The notes below the pieces were generated by a model, which saw only the letters and a list, made by a program, of their open reading frames with translations, was not told the DNA's origin and did no database searches. From assembly GCA_965207595.1 (NCBI GenBank), contig CBDBMW010000011.1, positions 310,001 to 374,000 on the forward strand: DNA of 64,000 nucleotides, written 5' to 3'. The first letter of the stretch is position 1. Each line of letters starts with the position of its first letter. Source of the DNA: JAGWAJ01 sp026707615 (GTDB lineage: Bacteria; Acidobacteriota; Vicinamibacteria; Vicinamibacterales; UBA8438). Both the position numbers and the translations under genes were made by a program. Shown in pieces: positions 55,217 through 64,000 of this stretch.

Positions 55217-56547
55217 ACCCCGGTGAGCCGCTCCACGCTGAGCCGGCCGTCGCTCTGCCCCAGCCGCTCGACCGGGACGCCGAGCTTGTCCATCAGGCTC
55301 ACCAGGAGGTTCGGCATCAGCGGGTCGCCCTCGTAGCGGATGTGGCGTCCGCCTTCGAGCTCTCCGCCGCACCCCCCGAGCAGGAGGACAGGCAGGTCGA
55401 GGGGGCTGTGGGCGTTGCTGTCGGACATGCCGCAGCCGTAGAGGAGCAGCATGTGGTCGAGCAGCGAGCCGTCGCCGTCGGGCGTCGCCCGGAGCTTCGC
55501 GAGGTAGTCGGCGAACATCGACGCGTGGTACGCATTGATCTTCGACATCGACGCGATCTTCTCCGGGTTGTACTCGTGGTGCGAGAGGGGGTGGTGCGCG
55601 TCGGGGATGCCGATCTCGGTGTAGGTCCGCGAGCTCACCTCGCGCCCCATCATGAACGAGGTCACGCGGGTGAGGTCGATCTGGTGGGCCAGCACCTGCA
55701 GGTCGAACATCAGCGCGACGTGCTCGGCGAAGGTGGGGGGGATGCCCTCGGGCTGGGCCAGCTCCGGCACGTCGAAGTCCTGCCGCTGCTCGGCCCGCTG
55801 GATGCGCCGCTCGATGTCGCGCACGCCCTCGAGGTACTCGTCCACCTTGAGGCTGTCGGCCGGCCCGACCTCGCGCTTGAGGTCGGCGACCTTCCCGCTC
55901 ACGGAGTCCAGGATCGACCGGTCGCGCGCCATGCGGGCGCGGCGGACCGCCGGGTCGGTGCTGCCGCTGTCGCCGAACATCTGCTCGAACACCACGCGGG
56001 GGTTGTTCTCCATCGGCAGCGGCGTCGTGCGGCTGCGCCAGCAGATGGTGTTCGTGTAGACGCAACTGTGGTTGCCGCTGCACTGGCCGGCGTTGGCGCG
56101 GCTGTCGATGGCGAGCTGCAGCGACCCGAGCTCGGTATGGCGGCCGTACTCGCGGGCCAGCAGCTGATCCATCGAGATGCCGGCCACCGGCGCCGTCTCG
56201 CCGGCCACGCCCGCCGCGCCGGTCAGGAACGTCGTCGATGCGCCGGCGTGGGCCGGGGTCCAGTAGCCCCGGAGGCCCGAGACCACCGTGAGCTGGTCCC
56301 GGAACGGCTCGAGCGGATGGAGGATGGGCGTGAGCCCGAACCCGCGGCCCTCCTCGGCCGGCGTCCAGTACTCCATGGCGATGCCGTTGGGCACGTAGAC
56401 CACGCCGAAGCGCCGGGTGGGCGCGGCAGCGGTGCGCGCCAGCGCCGACGCGGCGGGGACCATGGCGTCGAGGAGCGGCAGGGCCACGGCGGCGCCCAGG
56501 CCGCGCAGCACGGTCCGCCGGGGCAGCGACATCTTGGTAATCGTCAT
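55213..56547 (-). CDS. DUF1552 family exported protein (third copy)
   Basis: A 444-residue DUF1552 protein with a twin-arginine signal (LPRRTVLRGLGAAVALPLLD). Hallmarks: FGVVYVPNGIAMEYW, VVSGLRGYW, SLQLAIDSRANAGQCSGNHS, CVYTNTICWRSRTTPLPMEN, MFDLQVLAHQIDLTRVTSFM and HHPLSHHEYNPEKIASMSKI. It is closer in sequence to the copy at 7551 than to 22607. It follows the DUF1592-type gene by 130 bp; no ankyrin gene follows, instead a palindromic repeat that supplies the TAG stop. ATG 56547 is chosen because it opens the signal; the ribosome site is weak, and ATG 56565 is an alternative. Confidence 0.9.
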   Translation of the reverse strand: MTITKMSLPRRTVLRGLGAAVALPLLDAMVPAASALARTAAAPTRRFGVVYVPNGIAMEYWTPAEEGRGFGLTPILHPLEPFRDQLTVVSGLRGYWTPAHAGASTTFLTGAAGVAGETAPVAGISMDQLLAREYGRHTELGSLQLAIDSRANAGQCSGNHSCVYTNTICWRSRTTPLPMENNPRVVFEQMFGDSGSTDPAVRRARMARDRSILDSVSGKVADLKREVGPADSLKVDEYLEGVRDIERRIQRAEQRQDFDVPELAQPEGIPPTFAEHVALMFDLQVLAHQIDLTRVTSFMMGREVSSRTYTEIGIPDAHHPLSHHEYNPEKIASMSKINAYHASMFADYLAKLRATPDGDGSLLDHMLLLYGCGMSDSNAHSPLDLPVLLLGGCGGELEGGRHIRYEGDPLMPNLLVSLMDKLGVPVERLGQSDGRLSVERLTGV

Positions 56548-56677
56548 GATGGGAACCTGGCTCATCGTAGCGTGACGGTAGTCTGCGAATCGCCGGCCGC
56601 GTTCCGACCGCCGCCCAACCGGTCCACCCGGGAGGCGGGGTCGTCGCGAGGTGCAGCCGATGGGCCGCGAGCGACCG

Positions 56678-59254
56678 TCAGGGGGCACCCCCGGCAACCA
56701 GCGCCGGCGCGTCGGCCCGCGAGAAGTTCGGCTCCGGCGTAACTTCCAACGCGACCGCGAGGTCGCGCGCGCGGCGCCACTGGAACGGTGTGCTCCTCAC
56801 GATGCCGAGCACGATCGACGACCAGCGGTAGTCGTCGGCCGCCGCATCGCGCAGGATCCGGCGCACGGCGGGGCGATCGGTGTACTCGAGCCCGCGCCCG
56901 AGCGCGTACGCCAGCAGCTTCTCGGTGACCGTGGCGGCGAAGTCCTCGCCCCGGCTCAGCAGCACGCGCCGCAGGCCCGCCGGTCCCTCGAACGCCTCGC
57001 CGCCGGGCATCGTCGCCGACGCGTCTATGGGCTGTCCCGCCTCGCTGGTGGCCCGCCACAAGCCGATCGCGTCGAAGTTCTCGAGGGCGAAGCCGAGCGG
57101 ATCCATCGGCGCGTGGCAGCCGGCGCAGGCGGGGTTGGCGCGATGCCGCTCCAGCCGCTCGCGCACCGACGCCGGCTCGCCTCCCTCGCCGCGGTCCGGC
57201 AGCCCCGGCACGTTCGGCGGCGGCTCGGGCGGCGGCGCGCCCAGGATGGTCTCGAGCAGCCACTTCCCGCGCACCACCGGCGACGTCCGGTTCGGGTAGG
57301 AGGTCACCATCAGGAGGCCGCCGTGGCCGAGGAGGCCGCCGCGCGGATGGTCGGGGTCGAGGGTCACCCTCCGGAAGCGGTCGCCGTAGACCCCGCGGAT
57401 GCCGTAGTGCCGCGCCAGCCGCTCGTTGACGAACGTGTAGTTTGCGCTCAGCAGCTCGAGGAGGCTGCGGTCCTCGCGGATGGTGCTCTCGACGAACAGC
57501 TCGGTCTCGCGGCGGAACGCCTCCCGCAGGTTCTCGTCGAACTCGGGGTAGTCGGCCGACTCGCGCTCCTGCGACTCGAGGTTGCGCAGGCGCAGCCACT
57601 GGCTCGCGAAGTTGTCGACGAGGGCCCGCGAGCGGCCGTCGGCGAGTAGCCGGCGCGTCTGCCGCTCGAGCTCCGCCGGGTCGCCGAGCCTGCCGTCGGC
57701 CGCGGCCTGGAGCAACTCGTCGTCGGGGAGGCTGCTCCACAGGAAGAACGAAAGCCGCGACGCCAGCTCGAGGTCTCCCAGCCGATAGGGCGTCCCCGGC
57801 GCAGCGTCCTCGGGATCGCGCTCGATGCGGAACAGGAACTCGGGGTCGACCAGCATCCGTTCCAGGGCGAACTGGATGCCGTCGTCGAAGCCGCCGTCGC
57901 GCCGCCCGGCCCGGAAGAAGCCGAGCAGCGCCTCGACGTCGCCGCCGCCGATCGGCCGGCGGTACGCCCGGCGGGCCAGCTTGCCAAGGATGCGCTCGGC
58001 GCAGGCCTCCTCGTCGCCGGCAGTGGCGGTAGCGGTGGTGGCGGCGCCTTCCGCCGGCCGGCAGACGAAGATCTCGCGGCGGCTCGGCGTATCGCCGGGT
58101 CCCTCGACGGCGTAGGGGCCGCCGATCGCGACCTGCTCCACCGCCGCCTGGTCGTCGTACCGCTCGTCGACGAAGCGGCCGTAGCCCCGGTTGCGCGGTT
58201 GCAGCACGCCTTCCTGCTCCGCCGCCCGCCTGACGAACGAGACCCCCACCGTCCGCTGGCCCGCCTGCGCCTGGAAGCGCGCCTCCAGGTGGGCGTCCCC
58301 GGTGTTCATGTAGTACTCCCACTCGGGATCGCCGGCGATGTTCCCGGCGAAGCTGAGTGGGGCCATCTGGCCCACCGAATCGGCGTCCCCGACCGTGAAC
58401 CGCTCGACGAGGGCGCCGTCGACGCGGACGTCGAGCTCCTGCGGCGCCGCGAAGCCGAGGATGTAGTCGGAGAAGTTCCGGTGGAGGCGGACGCGGATCG
58501 TGTACTCGCCGTCGACGGGGAAGTAGTGTCGGATCGCGATGCCGCCGCGCGAGCCGAACGACAGCAGGTCGTCCTGCCGGTCGTCCTGCAGCAGGGCGGG
58601 ATGCACCCGGTAGGTCGAGACGGCGGGACCGATGGGGGGAATGCCCACGGCGAGGCGGCTGATCCGCCGCGCGGCCGACAGGTAGCGCGCCACCAGGTCC
58701 GGCGAGATCGAGAGGACCTCGCCGTTGTTGTCGAAGCCGTGCTCGTAGGTGTCGTCCGCCGGCAGCAGCTCGGCCACGTCGACGTCGACCGCGAGCAGAT
58801 CGCGAACGGCGGCGTGGTATTCGGCCCGGTTCAGGCGATGGAAAGTCTCGCCGCGGCCCGGGTCCGGGCTGGCCAGGGCCGTGGTGTCGATGGCCGTCTC
58901 GAGCCAGGAGGCGACGGCGCGGTACGTGGCCTCCGCGGGCCGCGGACTGCCCGCCGGCGGCATCGTCCGCGAGCGGAGCTTGACGATGACCCGCTCCCAG
59001 GTCTCTGCGTCGGGGCCGACTTCCGCGAGGTCCTGGTTGTCGAGGGCCAGCCCCGCCGTGAGCGTCCGGTCGTTGTGGCAGCGCACGCAGAACCGGTCGA
59101 GCGTCGCTCTGACCGAAGCCTCGGAAGCGTGCGCCGCCGGCTCCGGCGACTGGGCGGCGGCGATCTCCAGGTGGCCGAAGGCGGCCAGCACGCCGATCGC
59201 GACCAACAGGATTCGGACCGTCGGAACGGCTCTGGCCGCGATCAGCGCTTCCAT
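56678..59254 (-). CDS. PSD-type cytochrome protein (DUF1587/1595/1592/1588/1585), third copy
   Basis: An 858-residue exported protein: signal peptide (1-35, ending AAAQS), haem site C56-V-R-C59-H60, DUF1587 (RLNRAEYHAAVRDLLAVDVD), beta-rich middle with a possible carbohydrate-binding character (RTVGVSFVRRAAEQEGVLQ), DUF1595 (RRAYRRPIGGGDVEALLGFF), DUF1592 (ASRLSFFLWSSLPDDELLQA), DUF1588 with CAGCHAPMDPLGFALENFD near residue 710, and DUF1585 (TEKLLAYALGRGLEYTD). Its C-terminal 25 residues extend beyond the other copies. ATG 59254 has a weak ribosome site. It is the first gene of the third cytochrome/DUF1552 pair. Confidence 0.9.
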   Translation of the reverse strand: MEALIAARAVPTVRILLVAIGVLAAFGHLEIAAAQSPEPAAHASEASVRATLDRFCVRCHNDRTLTAGLALDNQDLAEVGPDAETWERVIVKLRSRTMPPAGSPRPAEATYRAVASWLETAIDTTALASPDPGRGETFHRLNRAEYHAAVRDLLAVDVDVAELLPADDTYEHGFDNNGEVLSISPDLVARYLSAARRISRLAVGIPPIGPAVSTYRVHPALLQDDRQDDLLSFGSRGGIAIRHYFPVDGEYTIRVRLHRNFSDYILGFAAPQELDVRVDGALVERFTVGDADSVGQMAPLSFAGNIAGDPEWEYYMNTGDAHLEARFQAQAGQRTVGVSFVRRAAEQEGVLQPRNRGYGRFVDERYDDQAAVEQVAIGGPYAVEGPGDTPSRREIFVCRPAEGAATTATATAGDEEACAERILGKLARRAYRRPIGGGDVEALLGFFRAGRRDGGFDDGIQFALERMLVDPEFLFRIERDPEDAAPGTPYRLGDLELASRLSFFLWSSLPDDELLQAAADGRLGDPAELERQTRRLLADGRSRALVDNFASQWLRLRNLESQERESADYPEFDENLREAFRRETELFVESTIREDRSLLELLSANYTFVNERLARHYGIRGVYGDRFRRVTLDPDHPRGGLLGHGGLLMVTSYPNRTSPVVRGKWLLETILGAPPPEPPPNVPGLPDRGEGGEPASVRERLERHRANPACAGCHAPMDPLGFALENFDAIGLWRATSEAGQPIDASATMPGGEAFEGPAGLRRVLLSRGEDFAATVTEKLLAYALGRGLEYTDRPAVRRILRDAAADDYRWSSIVLGIVRSTPFQWRRARDLAVALEVTPEPNFSRADAPALVAGGAP

Positions 59255-59371
59255 CCGGCGATCATAACGCCGAACGCCGCTGACCGCGCCCTTGTTCCCG
59301 AGCTTCAAGAGGCGGCGCGCGGTAGGGGGCGTTGCGCTCGGCAGCACGCGGCGAGCCCGCGAGGAGAACGT

Positions 59372-59467
59372 TCAGGCGCGAACCGCGGACGGACCGACGA
59401 ACAATCCGGCGATGGCCACTCCGACCGCAATGACGGACCATGCCTCGGGCGTCATTTGTCTGAACAT
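59372..59467 (-). CDS. Possible 31-residue membrane peptide or remnant
   Basis: ATG 59467 opens MFRQMTPEAWSVIAVGVAIA then GLFVGPSAVRA, a single transmembrane-like segment. It resembles the N-terminus of small membrane/coiled-coil proteins such as 15543-15776, but there is no coiled coil after it and no ribosome site. It may be a truncated relative or chance. It lies in a 430-bp gap (59255-59684) with nothing else coding that I can see. Confidence 0.3.
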   Translation of the reverse strand: MFRQMTPEAWSVIAVGVAIAGLFVGPSAVRA

Positions 59468-59487
59468 TGACACACCGGTTCGGTGTG
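59467..59487. promoter_or_regulatory. Inverted repeat overlapping a TTGACA box
   Basis: CACACCG-GTT-CGGTGTG (59471-59487) is a perfect 7-bp inverted repeat whose left half overlaps TTGACA (59467-59472). It has the look of an operator on a -35 element, but no clear -10 follows on the plus strand. Confidence 0.4.
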
Positions 59488-59642
59488 TGTCATCAACAGC
59501 ACAGACTGGAGGTCGCCGCGACAGGACGTGCCAGGGAGGACTTCGCGCGCGAGCGCAGTCTCCCAGCGCGCCCGTCCGGGCGCGCGAGCGCCGCGGAGTC
59601 CGGAAGCACTCGCCGCCGGGGCGGCTGGTCGCCGTGGGGACC

Positions 59643-59671
59643 TTGGCTCGCGTACCCGCGTGCGCTACACT
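59643..59671 (+). promoter_or_regulatory. Putative promoter of the DUF1549/DUF1553 gene
   Basis: TTGGCT (59643-59648), a 17-bp spacer and TACACT (59666-59671) stand 13 bp before GTG 59685. This would give a very short leader, which fits the absence of a ribosome site. Confidence 0.45.
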
Positions 59672-59684
59672 GCCGCGGTCCATC

Positions 59685-62600
59685 GTGCACACTCAGGTTC
59701 GGCCCCTGCCGCGTCGACAAGCCACGATCCGCGCCGGCCTGCTGGTTGCCGTTCTGGCCCTGGCCGGCGGCGTCACGGCTCCGGCGCCGGCGCGCGCGCA
59801 GGAGTTCCCGCCCGCGGACCTCGAGCACTTCGAGTCGAAGATCCGGCCCGTCCTCGCCGAGCGCTGCTACGTGTGCCACGGCGCGAACCCCGAGCGCATC
59901 CAGGCCGGGCTGGCCCTGGTCGACGCGGCCGGGCTGCGGGCGGGCGGCGACAGCGGCGCCGCGGTCGTGCCCGGCTCGCCCGACGAGAGCCTGCTCATCG
60001 ACGTCATCCGCTACGACGGGCCCATCAAGATGCCGCCCGACGGCCGGCTGCCCGCCGCCGTCGTCGCCGACTTCGAGCGCTGGGTGGCCCGTGGCGCGGT
60101 GGACCCGCGCACTTCCGACGCCCCGGTCGTCGCCGCCCGGTCCGACAGCGGCGCCGCCTACGACTTCGGTCCCGGCCGCGAGCACTGGGCGTTCCGGCCG
60201 ATCGCCCGTCCCGAGCCGCCCGCCGTCGGCGACCCGGCCTGGGCGCGGAGCCCCATCGACCGGTTCGTCCTGGCCCGGCTCGAGGCCGAGGGGCTGAGTC
60301 CGGTCGCCCCCGCCGGCCGGCGGCAACTGCTGCGGCGGGTCACGTTCGACCTGACCGGCCTGCCCCCGACCCCGGACGAGATCGACGCCTTCCTCGCCGA
60401 CGAGCGGCCCGACGCCTGGGAGCGGGTGGTCGAGCGGCTGCTGGCGTCGCCGCGCTACGGCGAGCGCTGGGGCCGGCACTGGCTCGACGTGGCCCGCTAC
60501 GCCGACTCGAACGGGCTCGACGAGAACATCGCCCACCCCAACGCCTTCCGCTACCGCGACTGGGTCATCGACGCGTTCAACGCCGACAAGCCCTACGACC
60601 GCTTCGTGCAGGAGCAGATTGCCGGCGACCTGATGCCTGCGGCCGGCGACGACGAGCGGTTCGCGAACCTCGCCGCGACCGGGTTCCTGACCCTCGGCGC
60701 GAAGGTGCTGGCCGAGCAGGACGTCGACAAGATGGTCATCGACATCGTCGACGAGCAGGTGAACGTCATCGGCCGGGCGTTCCTCGCCGAGCCCATCGGC
60801 TGCGCCCGCTGCCACGACCACAAGTTCGACCCGATCCCCACCGCCGACTACTACGCGATGGCCGGCATCCTGCGCTCGACGCAGACGATGGAGGACGATC
60901 GCAACGTCGGCCGGTGGATCGAGCGGCCCCTCGCCGACGAGGAGACCGTCGCCCGCTACGAAGCGGCGCAGGAGTTGGTGGAGGAGGCGGAGGAAGCGGT
61001 CGGCGAGCTCGTCGACGCGCAGAACGAGATTCTGCGGCGCCCGCGGCGGCAGGCGCTGGCCCGCTATCTGCTGGCGGCAGAGGAAGCCTACCCGGTCTGG
61101 GCGGACGACGAGGCGGCCGAGAGCCGGGGAGCGGCCGAGAGCCGGGGAGCGGCCGAGAGCCGGGAAGCGGTCGATGGTCGGGAAGCGGCCGAGAGCCGGG
61201 GAGCGGCGGAGATCACCCGGGTCGCCGTCCGCGACGGCCTCGAGGCGGCGGTCGTCGAGCGCTGGGTCCGGGCCTTCTTCCGCTACCGCGAGGGTCCCCC
61301 GGTGCAGGGCGATGGGCCCAACCCCAGCGTCGTCTTCCAGATCTGGAACGCCTACGCGGCGGCGCCGCCCGAGCGCTACGAGGAGGTCACCGACGAGCTG
61401 CGGGCGCTCATCGCCTCCGAGAAGGTCCTCATCGCGCCGCTGACCCGCAGCCTGGTGCGGGGGCCCGCGCCCCGGAGCCTCGAAGAGGTCGCGTGGCGCT
61501 ACGCGGGCCTGTTCGCGGTGATCGAGATCGCCTGGGACCAGCACCTCCAGCGGCTGGGCCTCGAGGACGAGGAAGAGCTCTCGCCCGCCGACTTCCGGCT
61601 CCCGCGCGAGCAGGAGGAGCTGCGGCGGCTCGTATACGACGGCCGGCTGTGCATCCTCTGCCTCGACCAGGAGGCCGAGGAGGCGCTCTACCCGGCCGAC
61701 GTGGTGGCCGAGCTCGCCCGGCTGCGCGCCGTCGTCGAGGAGCGCGAGGCGGCCTCGCCGCCCGAGCCGCCCTACGCGATGTCGGTCGAGGAGGGCGAGA
61801 TCGTCGATCTCCCCGTCCACATCCGCGGCAGCCACCTCAACCTCGCCGACACCCCGCAGCCGCGCGGGTTCCTGCGCGTCACCGACCACATCGTGCCGCC
61901 GCCGCCGATCCCCGCCGACGCGAGCGGGCGGCTCGAGCTGGCCCGCTGGATCACGCACCCCGAGCACCCGCTCACGGCGCGGGTCATGGCCAACCGCATC
62001 TGGCACTGGCACTTCGGGCGCGGCCTCGTCGACACCCCGAGCAACTTCGGCGCCACCGGCTCGGCCCCCACCCATCCCGAGCTGCTCGACTGGCTCGCGC
62101 GGCGTCTCGTCGACGGCGGCTGGTCGGTCAAGGCGCTGCACCGCGAGATACTGCTGTCCGCCACCTACCGGCTCGGGGCCGGCTACGACGCGGCGAACGC
62201 GGCCGTCGACCCCGGCAACCTGCTGCACTGGCGGATGAACCGCCGGCGGCTCGAGGTCGAGCCGATCCGCGACGCGCTGCTGCAGCTCGCCGGCACCCTC
62301 GACCTGACGATGGGCGGGCGCGTCGACGAGTACGACCAGCGCGGCTACGTCTTCAGCGAGGGCAACACGTTCGGGCGCTTCGACTTCTATTCGGCCCCGC
62401 GCCGGTCCATCTATCTGCCGGTGGTGCGGAACGCCATCTACGAGATCTTCGCCGGCTTCGACTTCGGCAACGCCAGCGATTCGGTCGGCGCCCGTCCCGT
62501 CACGGTGGTGCCGTCGCAGGCCCTGCTCATGATGAACAGCGCGTTCGTCGAGGAGCGGGCCGGCGAGTTCGCCGGGCGGCTGCTCGCGATGCCCCTGGCG

Positions 62601-62795
62601 GGCGATGCGGCGCGGGTCGAGCGGGCGTTCGTCGAGGCCTACGGGCGGCCCGCCGCCGAGGTGGAGATCGACGAGAGCCTCGCCTTCCTCGCGGCGATGC
62701 GCGAGGCCGCGCCCGACGGTGACGCCGAGCGCTTCGCGTGGACGCGGCTGTGCCACGTCATCCTCGGCGCCAGCGAGTTCATCTACGTCGACTGA
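59685..62795 (+). CDS. PSCyt1-DUF1549-DUF1553 planctomycete-type exported cytochrome protein
   Basis: A 1036-residue exported protein. Signal peptide (1-39, ending ARAQE), PSCyt1 haem segment with C61-Y-V-C64-H65, DUF1549 (about 150-350: SPIDRFVLARLEAEGLSPV, RHWLDVARYADSNGLDEN, with a second site CARCHDHKFDPIPTADYYAM), a Glu/Ala-rich insert with 18-bp repeats, then DUF1553 (about 690-1000: RLELARWITHPEHPLTARVM, NFGATGSAPTHPELLDWLAR). The C-rich CILCLD at about residue 655 is unusual. GTG 59685 is chosen because it opens the signal peptide and lies just behind a promoter. Always paired with DUF1501 proteins, as here; role unknown. Confidence 0.9.
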   Translation: MHTQVRPLPRRQATIRAGLLVAVLALAGGVTAPAPARAQEFPPADLEHFESKIRPVLAERCYVCHGANPERIQAGLALVDAAGLRAGGDSGAAVVPGSPDESLLIDVIRYDGPIKMPPDGRLPAAVVADFERWVARGAVDPRTSDAPVVAARSDSGAAYDFGPGREHWAFRPIARPEPPAVGDPAWARSPIDRFVLARLEAEGLSPVAPAGRRQLLRRVTFDLTGLPPTPDEIDAFLADERPDAWERVVERLLASPRYGERWGRHWLDVARYADSNGLDENIAHPNAFRYRDWVIDAFNADKPYDRFVQEQIAGDLMPAAGDDERFANLAATGFLTLGAKVLAEQDVDKMVIDIVDEQVNVIGRAFLAEPIGCARCHDHKFDPIPTADYYAMAGILRSTQTMEDDRNVGRWIERPLADEETVARYEAAQELVEEAEEAVGELVDAQNEILRRPRRQALARYLLAAEEAYPVWADDEAAESRGAAESRGAAESREAVDGREAAESRGAAEITRVAVRDGLEAAVVERWVRAFFRYREGPPVQGDGPNPSVVFQIWNAYAAAPPERYEEVTDELRALIASEKVLIAPLTRSLVRGPAPRSLEEVAWRYAGLFAVIEIAWDQHLQRLGLEDEEELSPADFRLPREQEELRRLVYDGRLCILCLDQEAEEALYPADVVAELARLRAVVEEREAASPPEPPYAMSVEEGEIVDLPVHIRGSHLNLADTPQPRGFLRVTDHIVPPPPIPADASGRLELARWITHPEHPLTARVMANRIWHWHFGRGLVDTPSNFGATGSAPTHPELLDWLARRLVDGGWSVKALHREILLSATYRLGAGYDAANAAVDPGNLLHWRMNRRRLEVEPIRDALLQLAGTLDLTMGGRVDEYDQRGYVFSEGNTFGRFDFYSAPRRSIYLPVVRNAIYEIFAGFDFGNASDSVGARPVTVVPSQALLMMNSAFVEERAGEFAGRLLAMPLAGDAARVERAFVEAYGRPAAEVEIDESLAFLAAMREAAPDGDAERFAWTRLCHVILGASEFIYVD
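61113..61202 (+). repeat. Five 18-bp in-frame repeats in the DUF1549 protein
   Basis: GCGGCCGAGAGCCGGGGA occurs at 61113 and 61131, with variants at 61149, 61167 and again the exact unit at 61185. Each encodes AAESRG or a variant, adding a charged linker between the DUF1549 and DUF1553 parts. Confidence 0.85.
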
Positions 62796-62862
62796 GGCCG
62801 TCACGCAGCAGGCGGGGGCGGGCCCCACACGGAGCGTCGGACCCCGCACCCGGAGAATGAAG

Positions 62863-64000
62863 ATGCGCCATCCCCACTACCAGGCACCGCCGGTCACCCG
62901 CCGGGACATGCTCAAGGCCTGCGGCTGCGGCTTCGGGGGGCTGGCCCTCTCGTCGCTGCTCCAGCAGGACCTCGCGGCGGCGCAGGACAACCCGCTGGCC
63001 CCCCGGGCGCCCCACTTCGCGCCCCGCGCCAAGCGCATCATCTTCCTGCACATGCACGGCGGCCCGTCGCAGCACGACCTGTTCGAGTACAAGCCGCTGC
63101 TCGTCCGCGACGACAACAAGCCGCTGCCGTTCGCCAAGCCCGACGTGCAGTTCAACGAGACCGGCAATCTCTTCAAGAGCCCCTGGGAGTTCCGGCAGCA
63201 CGGGCAGTCCGGGCACTGGGTGAGCGAGCTGCTGCCGCACCTTGCCGGGGTGGCCGACGACCTCTGCTTCGTGCGCTCGATGTACGGCACCAACGCCGCC
63301 CACGGCGGGGCCATCCTCGCCATGAACACGGGCAGCGACCGCTTCGTGCGGCCGTCGATGGGGTCGTGGATCTCGTACGGGCTCGGGACGGAGAACGAGA
63401 ACCTGCCCGCCTTCATCACCATCTGCCCGTCGTACCAGCACGGCGGCGTGCAGAACTACTCGGCCGCGTTCCTCCCCGCTGCCTACAACGGCACCGCCAT
63501 CGGCAACACGCGGATGGACACCGCCGAGGCGACCATCGACTTCCTCGAGAACCAGGCCGTCGGCCCCGCCGTGCAGCGGGCCGAGGTCGACCTGCTGCAG
63601 CGCTGGCAGCGCCGGCAGCTCGCATCGACCGGCCCCGATCTCGCGCTCGAGGGCCGCATCGAGTCCTACGAGCTCGCGTTCCGCATGCAGACCGAGGCCC
63701 CCGAGGTGATGAGCGTCGAGGGCGAGTCCGAGGCCACCCGGCGGCTCTACGGCCTCGACGACCCCGTGGCGGGCGATTTCGGCCTGCGCTGCCTCCTCGC
63801 GCGCCGCTTCTCAGAGTCGGGCGTGCGCTTCGTGCAGGCCACCCACGGGCCCGACAGGAAGTGGGACCACCACTCGGGGCTCATCACCGGGCTGCCCCGG
63901 AGCTGCGCCGAGATCGACCGGCCGGTGGCGGGGCTCATCACCGACCTCAAGCAGCGGGGCCTGCTCGACGAGACCCTCGTGCTGTGGGGCGGCGAGTTCG
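62863..64000 (+). CDS. DUF1501 family exported protein, partial
   Basis: The frame is open to the window end (379 codons seen). The N-terminus TRRDMLKACGCGFGGLALSS is a twin-arginine signal. DUF1501 signatures follow: RIIFLHMHGGPSQHDLFEYK, LCFVRSMYGTNAAHGGAILA, PSMGSWISYGLGTENENLPA, and near the cut VRFVQATHGPDRKWDHHSGL and DETLVLWGGEF, typical of this sulfatase/alkaline-phosphatase-like fold. It starts 67 bp after the DUF1549/1553 gene, the usual partner. ATG 62863 has GGAGA at good spacing; ATG 62857 is too close to it. Confidence 0.9.
   Translation, partial: MRHPHYQAPPVTRRDMLKACGCGFGGLALSSLLQQDLAAAQDNPLAPRAPHFAPRAKRIIFLHMHGGPSQHDLFEYKPLLVRDDNKPLPFAKPDVQFNETGNLFKSPWEFRQHGQSGHWVSELLPHLAGVADDLCFVRSMYGTNAAHGGAILAMNTGSDRFVRPSMGSWISYGLGTENENLPAFITICPSYQHGGVQNYSAAFLPAAYNGTAIGNTRMDTAEATIDFLENQAVGPAVQRAEVDLLQRWQRRQLASTGPDLALEGRIESYELAFRMQTEAPEVMSVEGESEATRRLYGLDDPVAGDFGLRCLLARRFSESGVRFVQATHGPDRKWDHHSGLITGLPRSCAEIDRPVAGLITDLKQRGLLDETLVLWGGEF

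Noticed and set aside
59493..62849. An open frame of over 1,100 codons on the minus strand.
   Set aside because: It is antisense to the DUF1549/1553 gene, whose haem motifs and domains are unmistakable.
1..64000. tRNA, rRNA or CRISPR loci.
   Set aside because: I saw no cloverleaf-like sequence, rRNA core motif or spacer-repeat array.

Overview
The window is GC-rich, densely coded bacterial chromosome. It has many Tat-type and Sec-type exported proteins, planctomycete-type cytochrome/DUF families (DUF1587-1595-1592-1588-1585, DUF1552, DUF1549/1553, DUF1501), PQQ dehydrogenases, a carboxypeptidase-regulatory TonB-dependent receptor, secreted ankyrin proteins and Uma2 nucleases. Together these suggest an acidobacterium of the Vicinamibacteria type. 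That assignment is inferred from gene content; there is no rRNA or tRNA gene in the window to confirm it.

Layout. 1-1742: 3' end of an ABC exporter operon (ATPase tail and two permeases). 1802-11671: a minus-strand run read from right to left: PSD-cytochrome protein (DUF1592 type), DUF1552 protein, secreted ankyrin protein, SnoaL-like protein, and three tandem paralogues of an unnamed secreted family. 11848-12790: a toxin-antitoxin-like pair (PIN domain) behind an AT-rich promoter with three 9-bp iterons. 12938-15776: Tat-exported FAD flavoprotein, a Pro-rich beta-sandwich protein and a small membrane/coiled-coil protein. 16169-20905: DEAD-box helicase, a GH43-like beta-propeller protein and PQQ dehydrogenase 1. 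21067-26553: a second, tightly coupled PSD-cytochrome/DUF1552/ankyrin operon with its own promoter.

26945-33175: exported beta-carbonic anhydrase, DUF2490 outer-membrane protein, cytochrome c, a CarboxypepD-cytochrome-Vgb fusion and a cytochrome-PQQ dehydrogenase fusion, which look like a periplasmic oxidation and electron-transfer block. 33286-36611: GNAT acetyltransferase, Tat amidase and a fourth paralogue of the unnamed secreted family. 36640-38817: a tandem palindromic repeat followed by an IS1634-type insertion sequence. 38818-43954: TonB-dependent receptor and PQQ dehydrogenase 3. 44129-47754: two near-identical Uma2 genes flanking a third ankyrin gene. 47993-51694: MmgE/PrpD, MatC-like carrier and D-2-hydroxyacid dehydrogenase. 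51811-54943: an accessory patch (unknown gene, duplicated dehydrogenase fragment, AlbA_2/ATPase regulator, VapBC with a palindromic operator). 55213-64000: a third PSD-cytochrome/DUF1552 pair, then a DUF1549/1553 plus DUF1501 pair that runs off the end.

The most unusual signal is a dispersed palindromic repeat of about 104 bp bounded by CTAG. Its terminal TAG serves as the stop codon of several genes, and the insertion sequence has landed exactly on one such CTAG. The recurring secreted cytochrome/DUF1552/ankyrin module and the unnamed secreted family are the best candidates for undescribed biology.
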